From assembly GCF_030068605.1 (NCBI RefSeq), contig NZ_JASJOU010000007.1, forward strand, positions 62,001-126,000: a stretch of 64,000 nucleotides of DNA. The letters run 5' to 3'. The first letter of the stretch is position 1, and each line of letters begins with the position of its first letter. The DNA is from Xanthocytophaga agilis. Lineage in GTDB: Bacteria; Bacteroidota; Bacteroidia; Cytophagales; 172606-1. The notes under the pieces were generated by a model. The model was not told the origin of the DNA. It saw nothing but the letters and a program-made list of their open reading frames with translations, and did not search any database. Of the stretch, positions 28,501 to 37,576 are shown in pieces. The position numbers and the translations under genes are program-made.

Positions 28501-28622
28501 AGGACCGGAATGGTTTACGAAATCTGCAAAAACGAGCTGAGAATCTAAAAGGAGCTCTATCTATCCGTTCAGCCTTAGGTCAGGGTACAACTATTCGACT
28601 ACAATTTCCTGTTATACATTGA
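25590..28622 (+). CDS. Propeller-type sensor histidine kinase (Reg_prop/Y_Y_Y/HisKA_3)
   Basis: A 1010-residue membrane sensor. A signal peptide (residues about 1-22) precedes a long periplasmic region of two-component regulator propeller repeats (about 25-690; motifs such as GLPSNTTYFATQDKQGFMWFGT and LYQDRQGRVWLAT), then a Y_Y_Y domain (about 695-770), one transmembrane helix (about 785-805), and a NarL-type kinase core with phosphoacceptor His821 in DLHDEIGSSLS and an ATPase domain with EAINNLVKYAHCSH and EDNGIGFD. It is divergent from the T6SS operon and followed by its likely partner response regulator. No receiver domain is fused. Confidence 0.9.
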   Translation: MTNTFYYKGWLLFVFLSSLVHAQLPSVSFETITIQDGLPSNTTYFATQDKQGFMWFGTRTCPTRYDGSTFRSFLTPETNLVTGIAADSQNTIWISSDRNGICQIKSNSMNMQSLYKPGHTPSGPQSGSFFIDSYGKGWYSDMQGINQMDLTTHKTKYYPLRQTNYVWIKASFLEDSQHTLWAICTDNGLFRYDRNKDTFVCVLGADSKVPGRSDPIVFTKGCVDSKGMLWLGSENRGLIQYNPHTNTYQTFQDMNRPLAITCVREGFDENNQRILWVGTHERLWVYRPEQQKFYDFTNLFPDAYNVYYIFREKTNGIVWVCTSEGILKYHPQSNLIHKVQLPVNLLQFSVTVNVITPDQRDSTGQSFWLGLSRQGLLHWNRKSGQFKHIHFPQNLHQAEITWIDQRPDGILWIGVNRWDYKRGGLFVYDPGSDRFLDTPLARSTIPFYSVSFFMYGFFDKSQRLWIGNSDEGIHVLDTKTTRDVTPWSKVAQQQFQHNSNLINDLYQDRQGRVWLATYQGLYLADEKQKRFVSLDSIAIKNNPGFDQTVNSIYEDHQGHIWAARWGSITETDSKGNLLTLLTSKDGLYDRENNGIAEDTLGNIWIGNFEGLHCYNPFTKRIIRFTINDGLSQNNTLRRVFTTPNKKELLIGQKNGFDIVNVSNLMKKPVLPTLAISSFQVHDKVLQTDFTQPIKLERHDNAFTVNFVALNYTKLQNNQYAYLLEGFEEKWHQSGSAHVAYYTNLDPGSYTLRLKAGDAFGNWNPHITSIHITILPAFYETWWFRIMMAVAILTLLYALYHYRVQQILQLQHVRNRISADLHDEIGSSLSGISIMGMMVKQNLQNPAVSSPFLDKMMEEVHRISSSMDDIVWSINPHNDELSILVSRMVRYASELLEARNINYHIQVPDSIENLKLEMEKRRDFYLIFKEAINNLVKYAHCSHARITITVNHHQLQMLIEDNGIGFDPASHQDRNGLRNLQKRAENLKGALSIRSALGQGTTIRLQFPVIH

Positions 28623-28803
28623 CCAAAAAGGGTTATTGACATCCTGCATATACTCTGCTTTCTTTGTTAAGAGTTCATTTGTATCTGCGTAGTATTTTAC
28701 AAATACACGTTCACTTATTGTATCCTTCAAAGACAGACATATAGTCACAGTTGTCTTTCATACATATTGGTTAACTAGTTATATCTTTATTCTTATTCTT
28801 CTT
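28623..28803. other. Gap between kinase and regulator
   Basis: 181 bases, AT-rich, with no gene and no clear terminator, so the regulator could be cotranscribed or have its own promoter. Confidence 0.4.
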
Positions 28804-29445
28804 ATGTATCCGATTCATGTAGCCATTTATGAAGATAACGACAAGTTAAGGTCTTTGCTGGAAATGCTGATAGGCAATACAGAGGGGCTGATACTCAAAG
28901 GATCTTATGCAAATTGCAGCAATATTTACTGGGATATACGCCACTACAAACCACATGTAATTGTCATGGATATAGACATGCCGGAAGTAAATGGCATAGA
29001 AGGAATCCGGATAGTGAAGGAGTATGATGTAAGCATTCGGGTATTGATGCATACAGTATTTGATGATGATGAAAAATTATTTACCTGTCTGAGCAATGGA
29101 GCAGATGGATACTTACTCAAAAAAGATACATCCATGCACCTGATTCAATCTATTATGGATGTATATGAAGGAGGAGGACCTATGTCGCCTGGTGTTGCGA
29201 GAAAGGTATTGCAAACCTTTCATCAGCCTTTACGTACATCTAGTGAATACAATGTCACCCCACGAGAACGTCAGGTGTTGGAATTACTAGCTAAAGGATA
29301 TACCTATCGTATGATTGGAATTGAGTTTTCAATCTCTATTGAAACCGTTCGCCGTCATTTGAAGAACATCTATCAAAAACTACATGTTCAGTGTGGACCA
29401 GAGGCAGTTGCCAAAGCGATTCGGGAGAAGATTATTCAGGCTTAA
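28804..29445 (+). CDS. LuxR/NarL-family response regulator
   Basis: 213 residues: an N-terminal receiver domain with acidic pocket residues (YEDND), the phosphorylation site Asp56 in VIVMDIDMPE, and conserved Lys near 105 in YLLKKD; then a C-terminal LuxR helix-turn-helix (about 150-213) with TPRERQVLELLAKGYTYRMIGIEFSISIETVRRHLKNIYQKL. It lies directly after the propeller kinase of matching type, so the two form a likely signalling pair. The T6SS operon and its repeated upstream motif are plausible targets, by position only. Confidence 0.92.
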   Translation: MYPIHVAIYEDNDKLRSLLEMLIGNTEGLILKGSYANCSNIYWDIRHYKPHVIVMDIDMPEVNGIEGIRIVKEYDVSIRVLMHTVFDDDEKLFTCLSNGADGYLLKKDTSMHLIQSIMDVYEGGGPMSPGVARKVLQTFHQPLRTSSEYNVTPRERQVLELLAKGYTYRMIGIEFSISIETVRRHLKNIYQKLHVQCGPEAVAKAIREKIIQA

Positions 29446-29459
29446 CCCCAAATCGCTTT
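29413..29459. terminator. Weak hairpin between convergent genes
   Basis: AAAGCGATT (29413-29421) pairs with AATCGCTTT (29451-29459) over a long loop that contains the stop codon of the response regulator. The loop is long, so terminator function is uncertain. Confidence 0.3.
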
Positions 29460-29480
29460 TATATGAACCTGTAATCTTTT

Positions 29481-30137
29481 TTACAACTCACTCACCCATA
29501 CATTCTCTGTAAACTTATGAGATACTGTAGTGGATTTTCCGTTGATATTCAGTACCATTGATTGATCGAATTCAATCTTTTCCACTAACGTAACTTTACT
29601 CGACAAATCCATTCCTATTTTGGTCAGGTATTGCAGAAAAGCATCTGAGGTATCTTCCATACCTACAATTTTGTATTGTAAACCTTCCTCTATGTGAGTC
29701 AGCTTTATTTTCTTTACCTTGGTAATCTTACCATGTTGGTCTGGAATGGGATCTCCATGCGGATCAAATTGGGGAAAGCCTAAAAACTCATCAAGCCGGA
29801 TAATCAGTTGCTCAGATTCAATATGCTCCAGTTCTTCTGCCAGTTCATGGACTTCATCCCAGGCAAAACTTAGTTTTTCAACCAGAAATACTTCCCATAA
29901 ACGATGTCGGCGAATCACCCGTAATGCCAGTCTTTCGCCTTCTTCTGTTAAACTAACACCTTGGTATTTTTTATAATCAACTAACTGGCGGTCCGACATT
30001 TTTTTGAGCATGTCAGATACCGATGACGGTTTAGTTTGGGTTAATTGAGCAATAGCGTTGGTGGTAGCGCCATTATCACCGGAAGCACAAAGCTTATAGA
30101 TGATTTTTAGATAGTTTTCTTCTGTAAATGAAACCAT
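29481..30137 (-). CDS. DtxR/MntR-family metal-dependent repressor
   Basis: 218 residues with the three-domain DtxR plan: N-terminal winged helix (ENYLKIIYKLCASG...TTNAIAQLTQTKPSSVSDMLKKMSDRQLVDYKKYQGVSLTEEGERLA), a metal-binding and dimerisation helix region (HRLWEVFLVEKLSFAWDEVHELAEELEHIESEQLIIRLDEFLGFPQFDPHGDPIP), and a C-terminal FeoA/SH3-like domain. It is divergent from an NRAMP manganese transporter gene, with a DtxR-like palindrome between them, so MntR-type control of manganese uptake is the likely role. Iron sensing cannot be excluded. Confidence 0.9.
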   Translation of the reverse strand: MVSFTEENYLKIIYKLCASGDNGATTNAIAQLTQTKPSSVSDMLKKMSDRQLVDYKKYQGVSLTEEGERLALRVIRRHRLWEVFLVEKLSFAWDEVHELAEELEHIESEQLIIRLDEFLGFPQFDPHGDPIPDQHGKITKVKKIKLTHIEEGLQYKIVGMEDTSDAFLQYLTKIGMDLSSKVTLVEKIEFDQSMVLNINGKSTTVSHKFTENVWVSEL

Positions 30138-30260
30138 TTGCTTCTGTTTTTCTTTGCAGAACTCTGATTAGTAACGGTATATAGGGTTCATTCCGCTTCG
30201 TCAGAACTCTGACAAAATTCTTGATAGCAAAGGTAGTCGAAATATATTTTATAATTAAAA

Positions 30261-30276
30261 TTTAGACAAACCTAAA
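30261..30276. promoter_or_regulatory. Putative MntR/DtxR operator
   Basis: TTTAGACAAACCTAAA has symmetric half-sites TTTAG and CTAAA, resembling the TTTAGGnnnnCCTAAA boxes of DtxR-family repressors. It lies 114-129 bases before the chosen transporter start and 124 bases before the repressor start. Confidence 0.5.
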
Positions 30277-30389
30277 AAATTGTTTTGATAAATGCATTTT
30301 CTATTATAGATTTACTTAAAATTAGAAGCGCAATAAAACCATACATAAAAGTGAATACAAAAGTAAAAGAATTTCTTACCTCGGTATCT

Positions 30390-31727
30390 ATGCCCCAAAC
30401 CATTGCCTCCCAAACTGTTAATACAGTACAGACGTCGCAAGTGGACTCAATGGCATCAGAATGCATCACGATAGACGAAAGTAAAGGGTTCTGGAGTAAG
30501 CTAAAAGCTTTTATTGGTCCGGGATTATTGGTTGCAGTAGGATATATGGACCCGGGCAACTGGGCTACCGATATAGCAGGAGGTTCACAGTTTGGCTATT
30601 CTCTGCTTTCGGTCATAGGCCTTTCCAGTATTTTTGCTATGATTTTGCAATATCTGGCTCTTAAATTAGGTATTGTAACAGGTCATGACTTAGCTCAGGC
30701 CTGCCGGGAATCCTATTCCAAAGGTGTTACGATATTTTTGTGGGTGCTATGTGAGATTGCTATTATTGCGACCGACCTTGCGGAGATCATTGGTGCAGCA
30801 CTGGCAATTAACCTGCTTTTTAATATTCCTCTTAGTATTGGAGTACTGATCACGATAGCGGATGTGATGCTTTTACTATTATTGCAGCACAAAGGTTTTC
30901 AGGCATTGGAACGTACAGTAGGTGGGATCATCTTTATTATCATCCTATGCTTTGGTTACGAGATTTTACTTTCACAGCCAGATATTGCTCAATTAAGTAA
31001 AGGATTTATACCAAGTGCACAGATTGTAACAAATCCTAGTATGCTGTATATCGCAATAGGTATTCTGGGAGCTACAGTAATGCCACACAATTTATATCTA
31101 CACTCCAGTGTAGCCAAAATGCGTAAGTTTTCAGATACAGAAAAAGGAAAAAAGGAAGCCATTCGTTTCGCGAGTATTGACTCAACAGGATCCCTTTTTA
31201 TTGCCTTTCTGATCAATGCATCTATTCTGATTGTAGCGGCAGCAGCATTTCACTTTTCTGGTAATCACACTGTAGCGGATATTGGAGATGCTTATCATTT
31301 GCTTGATCCGTTATTAGGAGCCAAATGGGCAGCTATTGTATTTGGTATTGCGTTGCTAGCAAGTGGATTAAATGCTACACTCACAGGAACATTGGCTGGA
31401 CAGATTGTAATGGAAGGTTTTCTGAACCTGCGTCTGAAGCCATGGCTACGTCGCTTAGTAACCAGAGGGATTGCGATTATTCCTGCCTTGTGGGTAGCAT
31501 TCCTTTATGGAGAAAGAGGCACTGCACAACTATTGGTTTTCAGTCAGGTGGTATTGTCACTTCAGTTGAGCTTTGCAGTGGTTCCGTTGGTTATATTTAC
31601 CAGTAGCAAAGCAAAGATGGGAAAATTTGTTAATAGCCCGCTATTAACCACTATCACATGGATTGTAGCCTCTATCATTATCGTATTAAACCTATACCTG
31701 TTGTTTCAGGTATTGTTTGAAATATAA
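30390..31727 (+). CDS. mntH: NRAMP-family Mn2+/Fe2+ transporter
   Basis: Inner-membrane proton-coupled divalent metal importer. The helix 1 metal-binding motif DPGN appears in GYMDPGNWATDIAGGSQFGY, and the helix 6 motif in GATVMPHNLYLHSS (MPHN), both characteristic of the family. About eleven transmembrane helices fill the rest. I chose the ATG at 30390, giving 445 residues; a TTG start at 30285 in the same frame is open but would add an unusual N-terminal tail and place the start next to the operator. It is divergent from a DtxR/MntR-type repressor, consistent with manganese uptake. Confidence 0.93.
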   Translation: MPQTIASQTVNTVQTSQVDSMASECITIDESKGFWSKLKAFIGPGLLVAVGYMDPGNWATDIAGGSQFGYSLLSVIGLSSIFAMILQYLALKLGIVTGHDLAQACRESYSKGVTIFLWVLCEIAIIATDLAEIIGAALAINLLFNIPLSIGVLITIADVMLLLLLQHKGFQALERTVGGIIFIIILCFGYEILLSQPDIAQLSKGFIPSAQIVTNPSMLYIAIGILGATVMPHNLYLHSSVAKMRKFSDTEKGKKEAIRFASIDSTGSLFIAFLINASILIVAAAAFHFSGNHTVADIGDAYHLLDPLLGAKWAAIVFGIALLASGLNATLTGTLAGQIVMEGFLNLRLKPWLRRLVTRGIAIIPALWVAFLYGERGTAQLLVFSQVVLSLQLSFAVVPLVIFTSSKAKMGKFVNSPLLTTITWIVASIIIVLNLYLLFQVLFEI

Positions 31728-31782
31728 CTATGCCGCGTAGCTTACTACAGCTTTTTTGAATCTATGCGTTTCTTGATGCCTG

Positions 31783-31813
31783 AGCAGTTGCACATACGTG
31801 CAACTGCTTTTTT
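31783..31813. terminator. Strong terminator of mntH
   Basis: AGCAGTTGCAC (31783-31793) pairs perfectly with GTGCAACTGCT (31798-31808) over a four-base loop and is followed by a T run. Confidence 0.85.
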
Positions 31814-31825
31814 GTTTAGGTGTAT

Positions 31826-32368
31826 CTATTTTGCAAAGGCCACCTGAATAGTAGTAACTTCCCGTACCCAGCGGGCATGTTTCTTCTCTCCTGGCACGAC
31901 CAACCGATAAGGCCCTTCACCTGTTGCCAGTGGCTTACCATCGGCTTCAAAAACCAGAAACACAGACGCAGTAGTAAACTCGCTATCTAGTTCAGGTAGT
32001 GAAAATAAAGCTTCATATCCATCTGCTGCTTTTACCAGAACATACTTAACCAGGTTTTTCCCCCGTAGTTGAGCCCCTACTGTAACCTGAGCCGCCTTCA
32101 GTATCTCGCCCAAAGGTACACCTATAAACTTTCTTTCTTTGTCCCCCTTGTCCTTGGCTTTGACTTCTGTTACAGGCATTTTACGCAGGTCTTCGGTAGT
32201 CAATTGCAGAGACTTGCCAACTTCCCCTTCAATTTTTAAAGCTACTTGCCCTGTTGCTGATTTAGTAGTAGCGGGGGGTGTTTGTGCCATTACAGACACT
32301 AGCACAAAATTTACCAGAAGAGTCATTACAGACGAAATAAGAAGTATGTTCTTCATGGAGCTTTTCAA
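31826..32368 (-). CDS. Exported molybdopterin-oxidoreductase-like domain protein
   Basis: A 180-residue protein with a signal peptide (cleavage near VMAQ, residue 29). The rest resembles the sulfite-oxidase-type molybdopterin-binding domain: LTTEDLRKMPVTEV, GVPLGEILKAAQV, YVLVKAADGYEALFSLPELD, and GEGPYRLVVPGEKKHARWVREVTTIQV near the end. The cysteine that coordinates molybdenum in true oxidoreductases is not visible in the mature region, so it may be a non-catalytic binding or partner protein. It stands alone, with a 500-base upstream gap. Confidence 0.8.
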   Translation of the reverse strand: MKSSMKNILLISSVMTLLVNFVLVSVMAQTPPATTKSATGQVALKIEGEVGKSLQLTTEDLRKMPVTEVKAKDKGDKERKFIGVPLGEILKAAQVTVGAQLRGKNLVKYVLVKAADGYEALFSLPELDSEFTTASVFLVFEADGKPLATGEGPYRLVVPGEKKHARWVREVTTIQVAFAK

Positions 32369-32870
32369 AAGTTAGAGGAAAGAACAGGAAAGTCATAACT
32401 CCTTTCGCAGGCATCTGACTTGATATTACGAATTATTGATAACCAGATTAATAAAATACCTGTGGATTAAAATTGTGGTATCTTTTATGTCTGACATACT
32501 TCTGCTATCATGTCGATAATCATTCCATTAATATGTGATCAAACATACTACATCTCTGTATAAAGGATAATAATCCCGTCGTTATTTCCTTGCAAATATA
32601 CCGATTAATTTATATTCTCCTTTACGAATTGGATGAGAGGTAGATACCCTGTCAATCCGCCTATTTTTCTTCTTTCAGAACACACAAACTTTTAGGATTG
32701 CCTCTTCAGATTCACACTGAAGGAATAGCAAAAATATTTTTCAAAAAACACTATAACTTCCTGACAATGAAGTCTGAGCGTTATTCTGATATTTTTGGAT
32801 GCTAGGTTGGATTCAGGTATATTTAAGGTAAATAATTCACTCAATAAACGACTAACTATTTACAATCTAT
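32369..32870. other. Divergent intergenic region
   Basis: About 500 bases between two divergent genes. I see no coding frame of note and no clear motif except a short CTTCAG/CTGAAG hairpin in the half nearer the plus-strand gene. It must hold promoters for both sides. Confidence 0.4.
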
Positions 32871-33665
32871 ATGCCTCGTTATCACACTAATACAACCGCT
32901 ATTCGCAAATACAAATCTGAATATTATGGACTACTAGTTTATGAAGCCCGCCTGAACCATCAACTGTTCCGAATGGCACAACGTATCAAAGCCATTCAAA
33001 AAGATGAGGAACAATCTCTTGCCAACCAAGCACTGCTGACAAGTCTATTGGCTCACACGACCCAGCAAAAAGCAGAACTGGAAGCAAAACCAGCTTCTAA
33101 AGAAAGAGACAAGCAACTCAAAAAAGCAGAAAAAGAGTATAAAGAAGCCAATGTCAGTTACAAACGCAATGAATACCATTTGGCTGTGCTGGAAAAGAAA
33201 AAAGACAAGGATAACGCAGCTAAGTATGTGTTGAAAGAGATGAAACGCGATCAGGTACGTATTCGCATCAAGGCAGCCTATGATATCTGGAAAAAGCTTG
33301 AACAGGCAGAGCAATACAAGTTTATAGACTTTGAACTATTCAAGGCATTACACTTTGTGAAGCTCATAAAGCAGATCTCTGCTCAAACTACTACCCTATC
33401 TCAAACAATTCAGTCCGTAGAGAAACCTATCTCTCTGACCAGAACTTCATCCTCTATACCTGAAAATATATCACATATTACCATTCAGACATATACCCGT
33501 CCACAAAATTCCCCCAACATTCTTACTCAATCAGATCCTTTATTCAGAATCTGTAAAAAACCAACCTCTCATAAAACAAGGCTTTGCTCTTATATGAAAG
33601 CATTCATTTCCTATCCATCATATGTTCACTACCGAAATAGTGGGTTAAAAATCCATCAGATCTGA
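32871..33665 (+). CDS. Unknown lysine-rich coiled-coil protein
   Basis: I do not recognise a family. Of the 264 residues, about 25-155 are strongly helical and charged (AQRIKAIQKDEEQSLANQ, KERDKQLKKAEKEYKEA, LEKKKDKDNAAKYVLKEMKRD), suggesting a coiled coil. A conserved-looking patch RIRIKAAYDIWKKLEQAEQYK lies near residues 125-145, and the C-terminal third is Ser/Thr/Pro-rich and basic. It has no signal peptide or membrane segment. A decayed relative of the same patch is visible at 37577-37711, which shows that this gene belongs to a family with more than one copy in the genome. Confidence 0.7.
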   Translation: MPRYHTNTTAIRKYKSEYYGLLVYEARLNHQLFRMAQRIKAIQKDEEQSLANQALLTSLLAHTTQQKAELEAKPASKERDKQLKKAEKEYKEANVSYKRNEYHLAVLEKKKDKDNAAKYVLKEMKRDQVRIRIKAAYDIWKKLEQAEQYKFIDFELFKALHFVKLIKQISAQTTTLSQTIQSVEKPISLTRTSSSIPENISHITIQTYTRPQNSPNILTQSDPLFRICKKPTSHKTRLCSYMKAFISYPSYVHYRNSGLKIHQI

Positions 33666-33689
33666 TTTACTCTGATTCTTAGAAAAGGA

Positions 33690-36155
33690 TTAGTTGTCTG
33701 TAGAAGGAGCATTCTGCAAAAAGTTATTCTTAGGCTCTTTGTCCTTCTTAAATTCCAGTTTGCCAAACTTGTAAGTAAGACTGATACCAAAGGATCGATA
33801 GGGAACCTGCACAATTGTCGTGGAGACATAGTTTTCGGTTACTACGGTTGTGACCTGACGTATATATCTCGTGAATGGATTGGTAGCAGTCAGACCAAAG
33901 CTAGCATTCTTATGATGAAACTGTTTGCGTATAGCAAGATTATATGTAAGCTGTTGAGGCCTTTTTCCCTGAATCGTATTGATAGCAGACGAAAAGTTTC
34001 CAAATCCTTCCATCACCAGATCCCAGGGCAACTGGTAAATGACATTTAGATTAAGACGATAGTTAACTCCATTCGCTACCTGATTGGAAAGCAACGTATT
34101 CACCACACGCTTTTGGGTAACTATTGCATTGCCTCTTACACTTAGCTGAGTAGTCAATGGCAACTGTCCGGAAATACTTATACCAGAATTATACTCAATT
34201 CCAATATTTTGTCTTTTAGTTATTGAAACGTTCTGGTATGTAGAATCTCCTATTACGTATTCAGGGTAGAAAGTAGTATAAGGCTTAATATCATTGGTAT
34301 TTATTCGTTCAATCAACGCAATATACAAGCTACCACCATTCTTGAATGGTTTATTATATCCCAATTCTATATTGTTGCCAATTTCAGGTTTTAACAACGG
34401 ATTGCCAGTAGTGATATTATAGGGATCACTCAAATTCATAAATGGGTTGATTTCACGATAATCAGCTCTCTCAATCCTGCGGGTAAAGGCTAATTTGATA
34501 TACTGGTCACCTTTAAAATTGTGTGACAACACAATGGAAGGAACCAGATTATTGTAAGAAGGAATAGATGTATTGGGAAAATCAATTGTTACATCTGTAT
34601 GCTCAAACCGTAAACCCGTCTTTACATTCAAATAATGGAATAACGAAAAAGTACCAGACAAATATCCTGCATAAATTTTCATACTGTAATTCAATAGATA
34701 CGACTGAGAAGAGTCAGCTGTATATTGATTCAGGGAAGGAGAAAATACCAATACATCTGCCTGACTGTTAATATCCTGCAGGACTGTCTTTACTCCGGTT
34801 TCAAGTGTCAAGTCTGTTGTAAGAGGATGCGAATAATCAATGGACAAATTTGTCTGTTTATTATTTCCTGGTGTATGACCCGAGCTACCTGAATAAGGTA
34901 TATTCTCAGCCAGATACTGTTGTGTCTGACTGTAGTTATTTTGAGGTTTTCCAAAACTGGAACTATAGAGTACATTCAGTTCCTGTCCATCATTCCTGAG
35001 CTTTTTACTGTAGCTCAGACTCCATTCAAGAGCTCCTACAGATCCTTTACTGGTCGCATTACGCAGAATATTCTCAGAAGAAAGAAGTGATCCGTTAGTA
35101 TTAAAAACAGACTCATTTAGTTGAGTAGTACCTCTGCTTTCACTACCAAAATCAGTATAACCTATGGAACCGATGAGATTATCTTTTTTAGTAGGACTCC
35201 AATCAAATCCGATTCCTGATTGATAACCACTTCGTTGAAAATCCTGATAACCTTTTTGCAGTAACTGTGTTGTTTGCTCAGTATCTCCTTTTGAGAAGCG
35301 ATTTTGTGAACTAGGGGTTCTGGAACTAAGCTGTTTATTTCCACTAACAAAGGTGTTGATTCCAAAATTGTTTTTTCTAAAATTCAGATTAACTGATCCA
35401 TTTTCGAGTCGGGTACCAGCTGTCAAGCTGATTGTTCCATTCATTCCCTGCAAGTGATTTTCTTTTAGTACAATATTAATAATTCCACCAGTACCTTGGG
35501 CATCATACCTGGCTCCAGGGCTGGTCAACACCTCAATAGTCTGAATCTGACTGGCAGGAATAGAAGCAAGCGCATCCGTAAGACTGTTTCCAAAAATAGT
35601 AGAAGGCTTTCCATTAATCAGAAACCGTACATTTGGGTTACCTTGTAACTCCACATTGCCATCAATATCTACGGAAACCTGAGGTACCTTTCTCAAAACA
35701 TCAAGAGCAACACCACCCTGCGAAGTGATATCATTTGCTGCATTGTAAACAATCTTATCAATCTTATTCTCTACGATGGCTTTTTTTCCTACTACTGTGA
35801 CTTCATTGAGCACATTTACAGAGGGAGTCAGTTGAATGGTTTGCAAATCTTTGCCTGTCGTATTCAGCACGATATCTTTTACTACTGCTTTTTGATATCC
35901 AATAAAATCGACACTAAGCATGAATGTACCTGTAGTAGGAACAGTTACTTCAAAATCGCCTGTAGTTCCTGTTACAGTGCCATTTACTACCTTATTGGTT
36001 AGTTGATCAGTAAGTGCAACTGCTGCAAACTCTACAGGAAGGTTATTGGAAGCGTCAACTATCTTTCCTTTTATCTTCAGATTTGACTTATTCTGACTAT
36101 ATGCGTTTGCATAGATCAAACAAAACAAAAACAAAGTATATAAAAATGATTTCAT
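33690..36155 (-). CDS. Outer-membrane beta-barrel receptor with carboxypeptidase-like N-domain
   Basis: I chose the ATG at 36155, which gives a signal peptide (MKSFLYTLFLFCLIYANAYSQ) and 821 residues. After it come a CarboxypepD_reg-like Ig fold (LKIKGKIVDASNNLPVEFAAVALTD), a plug domain with GGVALDVLRKVPQVSVDIDGNVELQGNPNVRFLINGKP and GARYDAQGTGGIINIVLKE, and a C-terminal barrel of the OMP_b-brl_3 type with RRIERADYREINPFMNLSDPYNITTGNPLLKPEI. This is the TonB-dependent receptor-like family common in Bacteroidota; the ligand is unknown. No SusD partner is next to it. Confidence 0.9.
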   Translation of the reverse strand: MKSFLYTLFLFCLIYANAYSQNKSNLKIKGKIVDASNNLPVEFAAVALTDQLTNKVVNGTVTGTTGDFEVTVPTTGTFMLSVDFIGYQKAVVKDIVLNTTGKDLQTIQLTPSVNVLNEVTVVGKKAIVENKIDKIVYNAANDITSQGGVALDVLRKVPQVSVDIDGNVELQGNPNVRFLINGKPSTIFGNSLTDALASIPASQIQTIEVLTSPGARYDAQGTGGIINIVLKENHLQGMNGTISLTAGTRLENGSVNLNFRKNNFGINTFVSGNKQLSSRTPSSQNRFSKGDTEQTTQLLQKGYQDFQRSGYQSGIGFDWSPTKKDNLIGSIGYTDFGSESRGTTQLNESVFNTNGSLLSSENILRNATSKGSVGALEWSLSYSKKLRNDGQELNVLYSSSFGKPQNNYSQTQQYLAENIPYSGSSGHTPGNNKQTNLSIDYSHPLTTDLTLETGVKTVLQDINSQADVLVFSPSLNQYTADSSQSYLLNYSMKIYAGYLSGTFSLFHYLNVKTGLRFEHTDVTIDFPNTSIPSYNNLVPSIVLSHNFKGDQYIKLAFTRRIERADYREINPFMNLSDPYNITTGNPLLKPEIGNNIELGYNKPFKNGGSLYIALIERINTNDIKPYTTFYPEYVIGDSTYQNVSITKRQNIGIEYNSGISISGQLPLTTQLSVRGNAIVTQKRVVNTLLSNQVANGVNYRLNLNVIYQLPWDLVMEGFGNFSSAINTIQGKRPQQLTYNLAIRKQFHHKNASFGLTATNPFTRYIRQVTTVVTENYVSTTIVQVPYRSFGISLTYKFGKLEFKKDKEPKNNFLQNAPSTDN

Positions 36156-36283
36156 ATCAGAATGAATAATAAGGTGTATTTCTGGAAAATAGCTTTTTAG
36201 CTGGACAGTGCTCAAAGCTGGCATACAATTCTGTAGTTTTTTTGGAGAGTGGGGGTCTTCAAACTAATTTTACTAGAGAAATG

Positions 36284-37312
36284 CTATATATCTGTTTTTA
36301 CAACTTTTCCATTCGTAAATACATACACTTCATAATAATGCTTATTCACACCAAACACTTCTTCAATCAATACTTTGTCGGCCTCCTTACTCAACCGCGA
36401 TGCCACAACCCTTTGACTAGCAGGTAAGTCTTCAAAATTAATTTTAGTTTCAAATTCGATTCCTTCCTCATACTCAAATTCAAGAGTGAAAGTACCTTCC
36501 TTCCATTGTACTTGTGTTTGAACGCCATCAGATAAGGGTGTCAGGCTTATTTGTGTATGATTGGTATCAATTAGTCGATTGGTGGCCCCTGTCAGCAGGG
36601 ATATTCCGGAAATAATCATGGCACCATACCCAAGTCGCTTAAACCAGTTATCATTGATTTTAGGTAAAAGCCATTTCATTGCCCAGGAAGAGCCAATAGC
36701 TGCACCCCCAATCAAGATGCCCAGTAAAAACACATCATGGGTAAGCAAACCAAAAGAAGCATAGAGAAAAATCTTAATCAGATGCAGTAAAAGCTCGTTA
36801 GCAGCACGTGTTGCCAGAATCTGCTCTTTCGTCAATCCATATCGCAGGTAAAACCGATTAAACAATAATCCTACAGCACCTGTAAGGCCAGAAACAAAAC
36901 CAGCAGCAGCTCCAATGAGTGACAAATAAAAAACAGGCAGAGGCCTTTGAGCTATTGATTCCTTTTTTGATTTAAAAAGCATTGGCAGATTTCCCACCAG
37001 AAATAATCCCAGAATTAGTTCCAGATACAATGGATTCAGGTATTTAAGCAACCAAGCTCCAAGCCACACAGCAGGCAAGGCAGCAGGCACAAACCAGGCA
37101 ACAATCTTCCATTGAATATGGGACTTAAACACTGCCATGCGAGATACAGAACTTGCAGCAGTCCCGATAGATAACGTAGCAGGAACATTAGCAGCAGGTA
37201 ATATCGTTTTTAGCAAAGGAATTAAAAGCAGACCCGCCCCTCCGCCACAAACTGCAGAAAGTGAAAAAGCAAGCATTGCACAGATTACTAGCCATAAGGC
37301 GGAAATAAACAT
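36284..37312 (-). CDS. TSUP (TauE/SafE) family permease with C-terminal extension
   Basis: 342 residues. The first 250 are a sulfite-exporter-type membrane protein with about seven to eight helices and repeated glycine motifs (VCGGGAGLLLIPLLKTILPAANVPATLSIGTAASSVSRMAVF and the second half GAAAGFVSGLTGAVGLLFNRFYLRYG). Residues about 255-342 form an additional soluble beta-rich domain (TLEFEYEEGIEFETKINF, HYYEVYVFTNGKVVKTD) not usual in this family. The transported substrate may be a sulfur compound or organic acid; this cannot be told here. Confidence 0.85.
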   Translation of the reverse strand: MFISALWLVICAMLAFSLSAVCGGGAGLLLIPLLKTILPAANVPATLSIGTAASSVSRMAVFKSHIQWKIVAWFVPAALPAVWLGAWLLKYLNPLYLELILGLFLVGNLPMLFKSKKESIAQRPLPVFYLSLIGAAAGFVSGLTGAVGLLFNRFYLRYGLTKEQILATRAANELLLHLIKIFLYASFGLLTHDVFLLGILIGGAAIGSSWAMKWLLPKINDNWFKRLGYGAMIISGISLLTGATNRLIDTNHTQISLTPLSDGVQTQVQWKEGTFTLEFEYEEGIEFETKINFEDLPASQRVVASRLSKEADKVLIEEVFGVNKHYYEVYVFTNGKVVKTDI

Positions 37313-37576
37313 ATTGTGTTTGAGTAACCGTTTATAAATAGTTTCACAGATGTAGCTGTCAATAGACCAATGATTAATCTAGTTACTCACTGATTTCAAA
37401 GTCAGAGTAGAAGATTACATATAAAGGCTTATATGACAGATAAATCACTCAAACTTAGAAGACAATTCTGTAGATTTTTGGGATAATTGAGCAATTGTTA
37501 TCAAGGCATACAGAAAAATAATCCATGCAAACAGAATAAAGAGAATGTAGCTTTATTCAATAAGAAGAAAGAATAG

